A DNA stretch of 64,000 nt from Roseospira marina (GTDB lineage: Bacteria > Pseudomonadota > Alphaproteobacteria > Rhodospirillales > Rhodospirillaceae): positions 248,001 through 312,000 of the forward strand of contig NZ_JACIGJ010000005.1 of NCBI RefSeq assembly GCF_014197855.1, given 5' to 3'. Of this stretch, positions 50,941 through 60,216 are shown in pieces (positions within the stretch are counted from its first letter, which is position 1; each line of letters begins with the position of its first letter). The notes below the pieces were generated by a model. It was given only the letters and a program-made list of their open reading frames with translations, was not told the origin of the DNA and made no database searches. Position numbers and translations under genes: made by a program.

Positions 50941-51753
50941 CTACTTCAGCAGCAGCGCTGCGCTGTCCGGCAGCATGTACCTGTCGAGCAGGGCGGCGTA
51001 GGAGCCGTCGGCGACGAGGGCGTCGAGCGCCGCCTGAATGGCGGTCGCGGTATCGGTCTCGCCCTTGCGCACGGCGATGCCGACGCGGGTGTTGGCCTCG
51101 AAGCTCTCGCCCACGCGCTCGAAGACGCCGGGCAGCTCGGCCATCAGCTTCGCCGTGCCGGGGGTGGAGTTGTAGAACACGTCGGCGCGGCCGGAACGGA
51201 CGGACAGGGCCGAGTCCTGGGCGGTCGGCAGCGTGATCACGGTGACCTCGTCCCGGCCTTCCTCGGCGCAGCGCGCGGCGTCGGCGCGGGCGTAGGATTC
51301 CTGAATGCCGCCCAGGGTCACGGCGATGCGCGACCCGCAGACATCCTCACGGCCGGTAACCCCCGTGGGGTTGCCGGCGCGCACCACGACCTCGTTGCCG
51401 ACGGTGAGGTAGGGCACGAAGTCGACCTGCTCGGCCCGCTCTTCGTTCATGTACATCGCGGAGTTGATGATATCGATCCGCTTGCCCTGAAGTGCGGGGA
51501 TCAGGCCCTGGAACTCCATGTTCAGGGGCTCCGTGACCAGGCCCATCTTGGCCGCCAGCAACTCGCCGAGTTCAATGTCCAGACCAACCAGTTTGGTGCC
51601 ATCCTTGTACTCGAAGGGGGCGAAGGTGGCGGCGACGCCGTAGGTCAACGTGCCGTCCTGGGCCAGGGAGGCGGGGGGCGGAACCTCTGCCGCATGCGCG
51701 ACCGCGGTGGAGCACAGAAGGGCGAAACCCAGGGGCGCGAAGGCTTTGATCAT
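50941..51753 (-). CDS. Amino acid ABC transporter substrate-binding protein
   Basis: A 270-residue periplasmic protein of solute-binding family 3. The signal peptide is MIKAFAPLGFALLCSTAVAHA, cut before AEVPPP. Family blocks are GTLTYGVAATFAPFEYKDGTKLVGLDIELGELLAAKMGL, QGKRIDIINSAMYMNEERAEQVDFVPYLTVGNEVVVRAGN and SGRADVFYNSTPGTAKLMAELPG. The acidic-plus-aromatic pocket fits an amino acid or derivative. TGGAGACG lies upstream of the ATG at 51753, which rules out the longer frame. It is the first gene of the second minus-strand array and faces a GntR gene. Confidence 0.9.
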   Translation of the reverse strand: MIKAFAPLGFALLCSTAVAHAAEVPPPASLAQDGTLTYGVAATFAPFEYKDGTKLVGLDIELGELLAAKMGLVTEPLNMEFQGLIPALQGKRIDIINSAMYMNEERAEQVDFVPYLTVGNEVVVRAGNPTGVTGREDVCGSRIAVTLGGIQESYARADAARCAEEGRDEVTVITLPTAQDSALSVRSGRADVFYNSTPGTAKLMAELPGVFERVGESFEANTRVGIAVRKGETDTATAIQAALDALVADGSYAALLDRYMLPDSAALLLK

Positions 51754-51845
51754 GTCGCGTCGTCTCCAACAATCGAGGGGAGGGGGGGACATCGTGTCCG
51801 GTACGGTCCGCGAAAAACCTGATCAGCGTTGTTTTTTATGCTACG

Positions 51846-51857
51846 GTTCGTACAAAC
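51846..51857. promoter_or_regulatory. Near-palindrome between the ABC operon and gntR
   Basis: GTTCGTACAAAC is a 12-bp palindrome with one mismatched pair, 93 bp from the binding-protein start and 61 bp before the GntR start. AT-rich sequence (TTGTTTTTTATG) lies next to it. It is a candidate operator for the divergent GntR regulator. Confidence 0.4.
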
Positions 51858-51917
51858 AGGGTGTCAATAGGCTTGCCGTCCCCCACCAAACCCGACGTAT
51901 TCGCTAGGACAATGAGG

Positions 51918-52910
51918 ATGAGACGAGGTCCGTCTGAGAAAACAACCGCAAAACAACGCGGCGAGACGACCGGGCCGCCGACACCCGAGCGTGGGCACGG
52001 CCGACGTCAGGTTGATATGGCGCAACGTATTCTCGCCTTCATTCGTCAGGAATCCCTTGAGCAGGGCGCGCCATTGCGGGAGCTGAAACTCGCCGAACAC
52101 TTTGGCGTGTCGCGCACGCCGATTCGCAACGCGCTGAAGCTGCTTGAGGAAGAAGGCGTGGTGCGAATCGAGCCGAACGTCGGGACCTTCGTGGCGCTGT
52201 CGGCCGATGACCTGCGCGGGGTCTCCCTGGTGTTGCCGCCGTCGGAAGACGACCAGCTCTATCTGCGCATTTCCGAGGATCGCCTGTCCGGCCGCCTGCC
52301 GGAGCGGGTGACGCAGGTGGAGATCCAGCGGCTGTACGACCTCGACCGCTTGACCACTGAACGGGTGCTCGGCCGCATGGCCGAGGAAGGGCTCATGGTG
52401 CGCAACACCGGGCAGGGGTGGTCGTTCCTGCCCACCCTGGACAGCCACCGCGCCCGCCGGGCGAGTTACCAGTTGCGCCGCGCCATCGAGCCGGCGGCTA
52501 TCCTGGTGCCGGAGTTCAAGCCCGATCGGCAGGCCCTGGCCGGACTCCGGCGCGAGCACGAGGCCCTGTTGGAGTGCGAGCGGCGGGGGGAGCGAATCTC
52601 CGGCCCCGAGCTGTACCGCATTGACGCCCTGTTCCACGAAACCATCGTCGAGTTCTCGGGCAATCCCTTGTTCGTGCAGGCGATCCAGCAGCAGAACCGC
52701 ATGCGGCGTATGCTGGAACACCGGGGCAACGAGAACCGCCGCCGGGTCAGTTCCTGGTGTCAGGAGCATCTCGGGATCATCGCGGCGCTGGAGCACGGGT
52801 TTGTTCAGGAGGCCTCGTTCCTTCTGACCATCCATCTCGACCGCGCCAACTCGGCGGCGGCGGAGATCCCGGCGTCGGACTCGGATTCGGACTCCGGCGC
52901 CGCAGCCTGA
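51918..52910 (+). CDS. GntR-family regulator with a possible second winged helix
   Basis: A 330-residue GntR/FCD regulator, longer than the usual 220-250. The first winged helix lies at about residues 33-85 (AQRILAFIRQESLEQGAPLRELKLAEHFGVSRTPIRNALKLLEEEGVVRI). A second helix-turn-helix-like block follows at about 105-165 (DRLSGRLPERVTQVEIQRLYDLDRLTTERVLGRMAEEGLMVRNTGQGWSF). The C-terminal FCD helical domain includes His of FHETIVEFSGNPLFVQAI and EHLGIIAALEHG. Start 51918 is eight bases after AGGA; 51912 is possible. It probably controls the divergent ABC/catabolic operon. The tail repeats SDSDSDS. Confidence 0.85.
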   Translation: MRRGPSEKTTAKQRGETTGPPTPERGHGRRQVDMAQRILAFIRQESLEQGAPLRELKLAEHFGVSRTPIRNALKLLEEEGVVRIEPNVGTFVALSADDLRGVSLVLPPSEDDQLYLRISEDRLSGRLPERVTQVEIQRLYDLDRLTTERVLGRMAEEGLMVRNTGQGWSFLPTLDSHRARRASYQLRRAIEPAAILVPEFKPDRQALAGLRREHEALLECERRGERISGPELYRIDALFHETIVEFSGNPLFVQAIQQQNRMRRMLEHRGNENRRRVSSWCQEHLGIIAALEHGFVQEASFLLTIHLDRANSAAAEIPASDSDSDSGAAA

Positions 52911-52953
52911 CGGGGCCGCGGCGCCGGGGCTTCGCTCGGGCGGATCGACGGTG

Positions 52954-54189
52954 TTACGCGGCGTCGGCTCGGGCGATCCGGGTGCAGGCCGCCGTGATGC
53001 GCGTGCAGGCCTCGTCCAGAAGGGCGTCGTCGACCGCGTAGGCGATCCGCAGGTAGGGCCCGAGGCCGAAGGCCGAGCCAGGCACCACACCCACCTTGGC
53101 CTCCCGCGCCAGATAGGCCGCGAGGTCCGTGTCCGTTTCCAGCGTGTGGCCGTCGGGCGTCGTGCCGCCCATCAGGCCGGCGCAGTTGACGTAGACATAG
53201 AAGGCGCCGTCCGGAACCGGGCAGCGCAGGCCGGGACAAACGTTCAGGGCGGTCAGCACGTGGTCCCGGCGGCGCCGCAGGATGGTCAGGCGCTCCTCCA
53301 GGAAATCGAGCGATCCGGTCAGGGCGACGCGGGCGGCCTCCTGGCTCATGGCCGCGGGGTTGGAGGTGCTTTGCGACTGGATGACCCGCATGGCGTCGAT
53401 CAGCCAGCGCGGTCCGGCGGCGTAGCCGATGCGCCAGCCGGTCATCGAATAGGCCTTGGACACGCCGTTCACGGTCAGGATCCGGTCGGCCAAATCGGGG
53501 CGCACCGCCGCCGGCGTGGCGAAGGTGCCCGCGAACACCATGTGCTCGTAGATGTCATCGGCCATGATCATCACCTTCGGCCAGGGTGCGATGACCGCCA
53601 GCAGGGCGGCGAGCTCCTCGGCCGAATAGACGGCGCCGGTGGGGTTGTTGGGCGAATTGAGGATGATCCAGCGGGTCCGCTCGGTCAGGGCGGAGGCCAG
53701 GGCGTCCGGGGTCAGCTTGAAGCCGGTGTCCTCGGTCGCCGGCAGGATGACCGGCGTGCCTTCCGCCAGATGCACCATGTCGGGGTAGGAGACCCAGTAA
53801 GGGGCTGGGACAATCACCTCGTCGCCCACGCCCACCGTCGCCAGCAGGGCGTTGAACAGGATCTGCTTGCCGCCCACGCCAGCCAGCACCTGTTCAAGGC
53901 CGAAGGTCAGGCCGTTCTCCCGCTGGAACTTTGCAACGATCGCGCCGCGCAGCCGTTCGGTGCCGCCAACGGCGGTGTAGCGGGTGTCGCCACGTTCGAT
54001 GGCGGCGATGCCCGCGGCCTTGGCGTGGTCCGGGGTTTCGAAGTCCAGTTCGCCTTCGCCCAGATTGATGACGGACTCGCCGCGGGCGACCATCTGCCGC
54101 ATGAGGTCGGACACGGCGGCGGTTGGCGATTCACGCAGCTTGCCCATACGGGGCGCGAGGCGGGGGGCCAAGTGGGCGGTCGGGGCCAT
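52954..54189 (-). CDS. Class I/II aminotransferase, aspartate-aminotransferase-like
   Basis: A 411-residue PLP enzyme of fold type I. The PLP Lys is K245 in NGVSKAYSMTGWRIGYAAGP, the substrate/PLP Asn region is ILNSPNNPTGAVYSAEEL, the Asp-Tyr region is IMADDIYEHMVF and the C-terminal Arg is in YLRIAYAVDD. It transfers an amino group between an amino acid and 2-oxoglutarate or oxaloacetate. It ends 43 bp from the convergent GntR gene and has its own AT-rich promoter. It may complete the breakdown of the amino acid released by the M20 and M24 enzymes. Confidence 0.9.
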   Translation of the reverse strand: MAPTAHLAPRLAPRMGKLRESPTAAVSDLMRQMVARGESVINLGEGELDFETPDHAKAAGIAAIERGDTRYTAVGGTERLRGAIVAKFQRENGLTFGLEQVLAGVGGKQILFNALLATVGVGDEVIVPAPYWVSYPDMVHLAEGTPVILPATEDTGFKLTPDALASALTERTRWIILNSPNNPTGAVYSAEELAALLAVIAPWPKVMIMADDIYEHMVFAGTFATPAAVRPDLADRILTVNGVSKAYSMTGWRIGYAAGPRWLIDAMRVIQSQSTSNPAAMSQEAARVALTGSLDFLEERLTILRRRRDHVLTALNVCPGLRCPVPDGAFYVYVNCAGLMGGTTPDGHTLETDTDLAAYLAREAKVGVVPGSAFGLGPYLRIAYAVDDALLDEACTRITAACTRIARADAA

Positions 54190-54231
54190 GGGGCACTCCT
54201 CAGACTGTCAGGGAGAACGTCGGGACCTCCT

Positions 54232-54259
54232 AGTGTATTTTTTTCATCCGAAAAAACAA
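54232..54259 (-). promoter_or_regulatory. Candidate promoter of the aminotransferase gene
   Basis: On the minus strand, TTGTTT (54259-54254), a 16-bp spacer and TACACT (54237-54232) lie 40 bp before the aminotransferase start. The spacer is A/T-rich (runs of six and seven), which stands out in this GC-rich window. Confidence 0.4.
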
Positions 54260-54356
54260 TAGAATCCCGCCGTTCTGCCCCAGGACCGATGCCGTTCTCG
54301 GGCGGTTCAGGCATAGGTGCACCCCTGGCGCGCCCTGCTGTGCCGCGCGCCGCCCC

Positions 54357-54387
54357 GTGATGTGTTGGCGATGTCGTGATGTGTTGG
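54357..54387. repeat. Direct repeat in the purL-aminotransferase gap
   Basis: GTGATGTGTTGG occurs at 54357-54368 and 54376-54387, both preceded by C, 19 bp apart. It lies in the 409-bp gap (54190-54598), where I find no convincing gene. Role unknown. Confidence 0.5.
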
Positions 54388-54551
54388 GGAAGGGGCAGTG
54401 GTGCGGAGGCCGCGCCATCCCCTCCGTGGGATCACGTCCTTGCGACCGGCCCGCGCCGCGGCGGCCGCCCAGGGCAGGCGCTGCCACGCACGGCCCGCCC
54501 CGGGGATCTCGATCCCGCCAAACGCTCTCTGTCTTTGCTCGTCGAGCACAC

Positions 54552-54570
54552 CGCCCCCCTTTTGGGGGCG
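54552..54570 (-). terminator. Hairpin downstream of purL
   Basis: CGCCCCC (54552-54558) and GGGGGCG (54564-54570) form a perfect 7-bp stem with a five-base loop, 29 bases past the purL stop on the minus strand. No T-tract follows in the direction of purL transcription, so termination is uncertain. Confidence 0.4.
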
Positions 54571-54598
54571 ATGCGTTTCCGATTCCTCGGGATTTGGA

Positions 54599-56797
54599 TT
54601 AGGCGTCGCCCATCAGTCGCGGCAGCCAGCCCTCGTGGGCGTCGCACAGGGTGGCGAGCGGAACCGAAACCCCGCCCAGCGTAAGAGCGTTCCCGCCCGT
54701 GGACCCTATCCGGCGGGCCACGGAGCCCAGATCCGAAAGCACGGCCGCCGCGTCCGCCTCGGGAACGGCCACGATATAGCGCCCCTGATCCTCGCCGAAC
54801 AGGGCGGCAGGCGTGTCGGTCACGCCGTCCAGGGTGGCGCCGATGCCACCGGCCAGCGCCATTTCGGCGATCGCGACCAACAGGCCGCCGTCCGAGACGT
54901 CGTGGCAGGTGGTCACACGGCCGCTCTGGATCAGGCCGCGCACGGTATCGCCGACGCGACGCTCCTCGGCCAGATCGACGGGCGGCGGCGCGCCGTCTTC
55001 ACGGCCGGCGATCTCGCGCAGGTACAGGGTCCGGCCGAGGCACTCGGCATCGCCCGCCGGACCGCCGATCAAGAGGATCGCGTCGCCTTCGGCCTTGAAG
55101 GCCACCGTCGCCATGCGGTCGAGGTCGTCGAGCACGCCGACGCCCCCGATGGTGGGGGTGGGCGGGATGGCCTGCCCCTCGGTCTCGTTGTAGAGGCTGA
55201 CGTTGCCGGACACGACCGGGAAATCGAGCGCGAGACAGGCTGCGGAGATGCCCTGACAGGCGCCCACGAACTGGCCCATGATGCGCGGCTTCTCGGGGTT
55301 GCCGAAGTTCATGTTGTCGGTGATGGCCAACGGCCGGGCGCCGACGGCGGTCAGGTTGCGCCACGCCTCCACCACGGCCTGGGTGCCGCCGAGCACGGGG
55401 TCGGCGCTGCCGTAGCGCGGGGTGCAGTCGGTGGTCATGGCGAGGCCGCGGTCTGTCAGGCCTGCGGGCCCATGGATGCGCACCACGGCCGCGTCACCAC
55501 CGGGGCGCTGCACGGTGTCGCCCATGACCATGTGGTCGTACTGCTCCCAGATCCAGCGCCGGCTGGCCAGATCGGGCGAGCCCATCAGGGTCACCAGCGC
55601 TTCGGTCCAAGGTACGGTCGGCACGCTGGCGGGGTCCACGGGCGCTGGGGCCGGGGAGGGCTCCCACGGGCGGTCGTACTCGGGCGCCGCCTCGGCCAGC
55701 GGGTCGATGGGCAGGTCGGCGACGGTGTCGCCGTGCCATGTCAGCACCATGCGGCCGGTGTCGGTCAGGCGACCGATCACGGCGAAATCGAGGCCCCATT
55801 TGCGGAAGATGGCTTCGGCCACCGGCTCCTTGCCGGGCTCCAGCACCATCAGCATGCGCTCCTGGCTTTCGGAGAGCATGAGTTCATAGGGCGTCATGCC
55901 CTCTTCGCGCATCGGCACGGTGTCCAGCGCCAGCTCGACGCCCAGCCCGCCCTTCGACGCCATTTCGAACGACGACGAGGTCAGGCCCGCCGCGCCCATG
56001 TCCTGGATGGCGACGATGACGTCGGTGTCCATCAGCTCCAGGCAGGCCTCGATCAGCAGCTTTTCGGTGAACGGGTCGCCGACCTGGACGGTGGGGCGTT
56101 TTTCCTCGGAGTCGGCGTTGAACTCGGCGGAGGCCATGGTCGCGCCGTGGATGCCGTCGCGTCCGGTCTTGGAGCCGACATAGACCACCGGGTTTCCGAT
56201 GCCGCTGGCCTTGGAATAGAAAATCCGGTCCGCCGGGGCGATGCCCACGGTCATGGCGTTGACCAGGATGTTGCCGTTGTAGCCGGGGTGGAAGTTCACC
56301 TCGCCGCCCACGGTCGGCACGCCCACGCAGTTGCCGTAGCCGCCGATGCCCGACACCACGCCCGCGATCAGGTGGCGCGTCTTCGGGTGGTCCGGCGCAC
56401 CGAAGCGCAGCGCGTTCAGGTTGGCCACCGGCCGCGCGCCCATGGTGAACACGTCGCGCAAGATGCCCCCGACCCCGGTCGCGGCCCCCTGATAGGGCTC
56501 GATGAAGCTGGGGTGGTTGTGGCTTTCCATCTTGAAGACAGCGGTCAGGCCGTCGCCGATGTCGACGATGCCGGCGTTCTCGCCCGGGCCCTGGATCACC
56601 CAGGGCGCCGTGGTCGGCAGCGTCTTCAGCCACTTCTTGGAGGATTTGTAGGAGCAGTGCTCCGACCACATGACCGAGAAGATGCCCAACTCGGTGATGT
56701 TCGGCTCCCGGCCGAGGATCTCCAGGACGCGGGCGTATTCCTCGGCGTTCAGGCCATGCTCGGCGATGACGGCGGGGGTGATCTCGACGGCGGTCAC
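54599..56797 (-). CDS. purL: Phosphoribosylformylglycinamidine synthase subunit PurL
   Basis: A 732-residue small-type PurL, which converts FGAR to FGAM using ATP and ammonia from PurQ in purine synthesis. Blocks seen are [93 protein letters not shown] and [19 protein letters not shown]. The glutaminase domain of the large form is absent, as expected when purQ and purS are separate. It starts with GTG at 56797, overlapping the purQ stop (GTGA), which ensures coupled synthesis of the complex. Confidence 0.97.
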   Translation of the reverse strand: MTAVEITPAVIAEHGLNAEEYARVLEILGREPNITELGIFSVMWSEHCSYKSSKKWLKTLPTTAPWVIQGPGENAGIVDIGDGLTAVFKMESHNHPSFIEPYQGAATGVGGILRDVFTMGARPVANLNALRFGAPDHPKTRHLIAGVVSGIGGYGNCVGVPTVGGEVNFHPGYNGNILVNAMTVGIAPADRIFYSKASGIGNPVVYVGSKTGRDGIHGATMASAEFNADSEEKRPTVQVGDPFTEKLLIEACLELMDTDVIVAIQDMGAAGLTSSSFEMASKGGLGVELALDTVPMREEGMTPYELMLSESQERMLMVLEPGKEPVAEAIFRKWGLDFAVIGRLTDTGRMVLTWHGDTVADLPIDPLAEAAPEYDRPWEPSPAPAPVDPASVPTVPWTEALVTLMGSPDLASRRWIWEQYDHMVMGDTVQRPGGDAAVVRIHGPAGLTDRGLAMTTDCTPRYGSADPVLGGTQAVVEAWRNLTAVGARPLAITDNMNFGNPEKPRIMGQFVGACQGISAACLALDFPVVSGNVSLYNETEGQAIPPTPTIGGVGVLDDLDRMATVAFKAEGDAILLIGGPAGDAECLGRTLYLREIAGREDGAPPPVDLAEERRVGDTVRGLIQSGRVTTCHDVSDGGLLVAIAEMALAGGIGATLDGVTDTPAALFGEDQGRYIVAVPEADAAAVLSDLGSVARRIGSTGGNALTLGGVSVPLATLCDAHEGWLPRLMGDA

Positions 56798-57486
56798 GAG
56801 AGCGCCTCCATCAGCGAGGCAAAGATGGGCTGGCCGTCGGTGCCGCCCAGGCGGGGATCGGCCAGCCGTTCGGGGTGGGGCATCAGGCCCAGCACGTTGC
56901 GCTCCTCCGACAGAATGCCGGCGATGTTGTCCAGCGAGCCGTTCGGGTTGGCGTCGTCCGTCACTTTGCCGGCCGGGGTGCAGTAGCGGAAGGCGATACG
57001 GTCCTCGTCCTCCAGCGCGCAGTGCGTGGCTAGATCGGCCACGTAGTTGCCGTCGTGGTGCGCGATGGGAATGCGCGCCACCTGGGCCGGAGCGTAATGC
57101 CCGGTGAAGATCGAATCCGTGGTTTCGACCCGCAGATAGACGTCCCGGCAGATGTAGTGCAGAGAGCGATTGCGCATCAGCGCGCCGGGCAGCAGGCCGG
57201 CCTCGCACAGCACCTGGAAGCCGTTGCAAATGCCCAGGACCGCGCGGCCCTTGGCGGCGGCGGTGCGCACGCCGGCCATGGCGGCGGAGCGGGCGGCCAT
57301 GGCGCCGCTGCGCAGGTAGTCGCCGTAGGAGAACCCACCCGGAATGACGATCAGGTCCAGGTCCTCGGGCAGATCGGCGTCCGCGTGCCAGTGCATCAGC
57401 GGCGGGCGTCCGGTGGTACGCTCCAGGCTGACGGCCACGTCGCGGTCGCAGTTGGAGCCAGGGAAGACGATGACGGCGGCTTTCAC
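56794..57486 (-). CDS. purQ: Phosphoribosylformylglycinamidine synthase glutaminase subunit PurQ
   Basis: A 230-residue class I glutamine amidotransferase. [24 protein letters not shown] starts the domain, the nucleophile Cys is in [24 protein letters not shown], and the His-Glu pair is in [15 protein letters not shown]. It supplies ammonia to PurL. The stop overlaps the PurL start by four bases. It is separated from purS by 153 bp, which includes a GC-rich stretch without a recognised signal. Confidence 0.97.
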   Translation of the reverse strand: MKAAVIVFPGSNCDRDVAVSLERTTGRPPLMHWHADADLPEDLDLIVIPGGFSYGDYLRSGAMAARSAAMAGVRTAAAKGRAVLGICNGFQVLCEAGLLPGALMRNRSLHYICRDVYLRVETTDSIFTGHYAPAQVARIPIAHHDGNYVADLATHCALEDEDRIAFRYCTPAGKVTDDANPNGSLDNIAGILSEERNVLGLMPHPERLADPRLGGTDGQPIFASLMEALS

Positions 57487-57639
57487 GGTGGGTTCCCTTG
57501 CGACGGAAGGCCTGACTGCCGTCCGGGCGAGGCCCCTCCCCGGAGGAGGGTGGGGGCGTGGCGCGCGACGCGCGGACGACGCTGGGGGCGGGAGCGGTGG
57601 GCGGCACGGACGTCCGGGCGTCGAACGTCCGGGGCAGGC

Positions 57640-57882
57640 CTACCCTTCCAGTTCGACGCGGTAGGTTTCGATGACCGAATTGACCAGCAACTGGCGGCAC
57701 ATCTCGTCGACGCGGGCCTGGGCGGCGCTGGTGTCGCCGTCCTCCAGGTCCAACTCGATGACCTTGCCTTGTCGGGCGTCCTTCACGCCGTCGAAGCCAA
57801 GGGCCTGGAGCGCCTGGGCGATCGCCTTGCCCTGGGGGTCGAGCACGCCGGATTTCAGAGTGACATGAACGCGCGCCTTCAC
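57640..57882 (-). CDS. purS: Phosphoribosylformylglycinamidine synthase subunit PurS
   Basis: An 80-residue protein matching PurS, the small dimer that bridges PurL and Pur[42 protein letters not shown] and [19 protein letters not shown] are typical. The start is GTG at 57882, chosen because AAGGAGGA lies eight bases upstream and the homology begins at once. Longer frames upstream are non-coding. It follows purC by 167 bp. Confidence 0.93.
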   Translation of the reverse strand: MKARVHVTLKSGVLDPQGKAIAQALQALGFDGVKDARQGKVIELDLEDGDTSAAQARVDEMCRQLLVNSVIETYRVELEG

Positions 57883-57906
57883 GGGGCGGATCCTCCTTGT
57901 TCGACG

Positions 57907-58004
57907 CCCGGGGTTCGATCCCCGGGGGCGGGCTGCGGCGGAGAGGCCGGCGGGGCCGGGTCTGCCCAGCGCAACAGTCGCGGTGAAACGGTCGCGGTGA
58001 AACG
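57907..58004. repeat. GC hairpin and tandem repeat between purC and purS
   Basis: CCCGGGG (57907-57913) and CCCCGGG (57920-57926) form a 7-bp stem with a six-base loop just upstream of the purS ribosome site. GTCGCGGTGAAACG occurs twice in tandem at 57977-57990 and 57991-58004. The hairpin could modulate purS translation on the minus strand; the repeat looks like a simple duplication. Confidence 0.45.
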
Positions 58005-58049
58005 GTCGGGCGAGGCGGACCCACCGGCCAGGTCGGTCCGCTGGCCGGG

Positions 58050-58820
58050 TTACTGAACGGTCGAGGGACCGGGCATGTCGCGCGGCCCACCCTCGGGCAG
58101 GATGCCGAGTCGGCGGGCGACCTCCTGGTAGGCTTCCTCGACGCCGCCCATGTCGCGGCGGAACCGGTCCTTGTCCAGGCGGTCGTTGGTTTTGACGTCC
58201 CACAGGCGGCAGTTGTCGGGGCTGATCTCGTCGGCGAGGACCAGAGTCATCTCGTCGGTCTGGTCGTCGTAGACGCGGCCGAACTCCAGCTTGAAGTCGA
58301 CGAGCTTGAGGCCGATCCCGAGGAACAGGCCCGACAGATAGTCGTTGACCCGCAGAGACAGGCTCATGATCTCGTCCAGGTCCTGGATCGAGGCCCAGCC
58401 GAAGGCGGTGATGTGCTCCTCGGTGACCATCGGGTCGCCCAGTTCGTCGCTCTTATAATAGTACTCGACGATGGAGCGGGGCAGCACCGTCCCGTCCTGG
58501 ATGCCGAATCGCTTCGACAGCGAGCCGGCGGCGATGTTGCGAACCACCACCTCGATCGGGATGATCTCAACCTCGCGCACCAACTGTTCCCGCATGTTCA
58601 GCCGGCGGATGAAGTGCGTCGGCACACCGATCTCCGCCAACCGCAGCATCAGATACTCGCTGATGCGGTTGTTCAGGACCCCCTTGCCGGTAATGGTGCC
58701 CTTCTTCTGATTGTTGAAGGCGGTGGCGTCATCCTTGAAATACTGAACAAGGGTACCGGGTTCCGGTCCTTCGAACAGGACCTTGGCCTTGCCTTCATAG
58801 ATTTGTCTGCGTCGGGCCAT
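58050..58820 (-). CDS. purC: Phosphoribosylaminoimidazole-succinocarboxamide synthase PurC
   Basis: A 256-residue SAICAR synthetase, which joins aspartate to CAIR in purine synthesis. [90 protein letters not shown] and [10 protein letters not shown] are family signatures. The start [11 protein letters not shown] at 58820 has no strong ribosome site but is where homology begins. It heads the purC-purS-purQ-purL run, all on the minus strand. The 293 bp upstream to the XRE gene hold no recognised feature and probably the purC promoter. Confidence 0.97.
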   Translation of the reverse strand: MARRRQIYEGKAKVLFEGPEPGTLVQYFKDDATAFNNQKKGTITGKGVLNNRISEYLMLRLAEIGVPTHFIRRLNMREQLVREVEIIPIEVVVRNIAAGSLSKRFGIQDGTVLPRSIVEYYYKSDELGDPMVTEEHITAFGWASIQDLDEIMSLSLRVNDYLSGLFLGIGLKLVDFKLEFGRVYDDQTDEMTLVLADEISPDNCRLWDVKTNDRLDKDRFRRDMGGVEEAYQEVARRLGILPEGGPRDMPGPSTVQ

Positions 58821-59113
58821 CGGCTTCGTCTTGAGGGTTGAGGATCGGGCGGGCGAAAAAATTGAAACCACGCCCGTCGCGAGAGGCGGGGTGCGCGGCC
58901 GGCGCACCATAGCGCGGGCCGCTCGCCGGTGAAAGGTGGATTGTGCCCCGCTTCAGGATCCGGGTGCTGTGTCCCGGAGCGGGATGGGATCCTGGCGGGC
59001 CGGCCGGGTCCCCGTCGCGGCCTCCATCGGCCCGAACGATCCGACTCCGCGTCGTTTCGATCAAGCACCCGAGAGGTCCCCGCCGGGCCGGATACGCCGC
59101 GGCGGTGCGTGGG

Positions 59114-59443
59114 TTACGCCTTCGCGGGGGCGGTCTTAGTGGTCTTTGGTTTCTTCGGGGTCTTGGAGCCCGTCACCGCATCCGGGGCCGGCCGCGTTCC
59201 GGCCGCCGGGTCGGGCAACACGCCCTGAACACCGGTTCCCGGCCCGAAGTAGTCCGTCACGCCCTGCGCCAACGCGAAGCAGGCCAGCCGGACGGTTTTC
59301 GGGATGTCGATGCTGTCGCCATCGCGCTCGCCCTTTTCGTAGTACTGGACCACGCGGCGCTTCAGGCCAAGCGCCTCGGCGGCCTCCTTCTGGGACATGC
59401 GCATGACGCCCTTGCGCCAGTGCTTGAAGTCCTTCGGGGTCAC
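59114..59443 (-). CDS. Small XRE-family helix-turn-helix protein
   Basis: A 109-residue DNA-binding protein. The helix-turn-helix lies at about residues 4-40: PKDFKHWRKGVMRMSQKEAAEALGLKRRVVQYYEKGERDG, a compact XRE domain. The middle (VRLACFALAQGVTDYFGPG) may dimerise. The last 35 residues are rich in Lys, Pro, Ala and Thr and disordered. The start is GTG at 59443 after GAGGAG. A symmetrical ATGACAG/CTGTCAT site lies 57 bases upstream and is the likely operator. Targets beyond itself are unknown. Confidence 0.8.
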   Translation of the reverse strand: MTPKDFKHWRKGVMRMSQKEAAEALGLKRRVVQYYEKGERDGDSIDIPKTVRLACFALAQGVTDYFGPGTGVQGVLPDPAAGTRPAPDAVTGSKTPKKPKTTKTAPAKA

Positions 59444-59499
59444 GACGTGGCGTCTCCTCAATGGTGGTAGGCGCCGACCGTTTTGCGGTACGGCAGTGT

Positions 59500-59523
59500 A
59501 TGACAGTATTATGATGCTGTCAT
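59500..59523. promoter_or_regulatory. Candidate operator of the XRE regulator
   Basis: ATGACAG (59500-59506), ten-base AT-rich spacer, CTGTCAT (59517-59523): a perfect 7-bp dyad in the promoter region of the XRE gene. The spacer places the two half sites about 1.6 turns apart, suitable for a dimer. Confidence 0.55.
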
Positions 59524-59841
59524 GACGCCCAACATTTTGCGTCATACCAGCCGGCGCGGCGGTTCGGCAATCCTGACGGAAGGGATCCCGAACAGAAGGC
59601 ATACGTCCGTCGTGCGTGCGCTGCGGTCCAGGACCCAGCCGGAGGCCGTTCGAAAGAATGAGGCGCCTAGTTCGTTCGCGCACAATGTGTCAACAAAGCA
59701 TGACGGTCCGATGCGCGCCTTCTGCCAACCCGTTTTGCTGGTAATCTGGGACTGTCAGTGGGGTGCGCTTCCGCTCTGGCGCTGGACCGGTTGGTGACCG
59801 TTCCGATGGGGCCGTACAGGCTTGGTCGGCATGGGGCCGCC

Positions 59842-60017
59842 GTCCTGGGGCAGGGTGAGGGAGCGTATCGTGGTGGCCCCGATGGTGGTTGGACCGGGAC
59901 GGGGGGACGGTGACAAGACGGCCCCCGGTGACCACCCGGCAGCGGGTGGTGTCCTCTGCATCCCTGACCTGGACAGACTTTTCAGGGCGTTCGGCTTTGG
60001 CGGAGCGCCCTTTTTTT
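59842..60017 (+). ncRNA. Candidate structured small RNA with intrinsic terminator
   Basis: Bases 59842-59855 pair with 59962-59974 in a 13-bp helix (GTCC/GGAC, GGG/CCT, CAGGG/CCCTG) broken only by one bulge and one mismatch. Inside, GAGGG (59857-59861) pairs with TCCTC (59952-59956), and a perfect 8-bp hairpin ACCACCCG-GCAG-CGGGTGGT occupies 59931-59950. An intrinsic terminator follows. A weak promoter-like pair (TTGGTG at 59791, TACAGG at 59815) lies upstream. No reading frame is credible. The long closing helix near purine genes recalls 6S RNA, but I do not see its conserved central bubble clearly, so the class is open. It may also be the leader of livK read-through. Confidence 0.45.
59985..60017 (+). 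terminator. Strong intrinsic terminator
   Basis: GGGCGTTC (59985-59992) pairs with GAGCGCCC (60003-60010), one G-U pair, ten-base loop, followed at once by seven T (60011-60017). It ends whatever is transcribed from 59.8 kb, and lies 200 bp before the livK start. Confidence 0.8.
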
Positions 60018-60216
60018 GCTCTCGGATCGCCGTCTCAGCGGCGCGTCCGACCGGGTGTCGAGACAGTTTCATCCCATCCCTCCATCGGCTAAGGTCTCGC
60101 CGGGCGCGCGCCGGGGGCTTTGGCAGCGCGTCCGCGCCTCAGATCGATCCGGCGCACAAAAAACGATGTCAGCACGCATGACACAACAAAGACGGATATC
60201 AGGGGAGGGCACATTC

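Noticed and set aside
54398-56986. An 862-codon plus-strand frame across purL
   Set aside because: Antisense to a certain gene; composition typical of a shadow frame.
57907-57926. GGGGTTCGATCCCC looks like a tRNA T arm
   Set aside because: No acceptor, D or anticodon stems are found around it; it is a plain hairpin.
59522-59797. A 91-codon plus-strand frame in the non-coding region before the candidate RNA
   Set aside because: No ribosome site, no neighbour support and no protein-like pattern.
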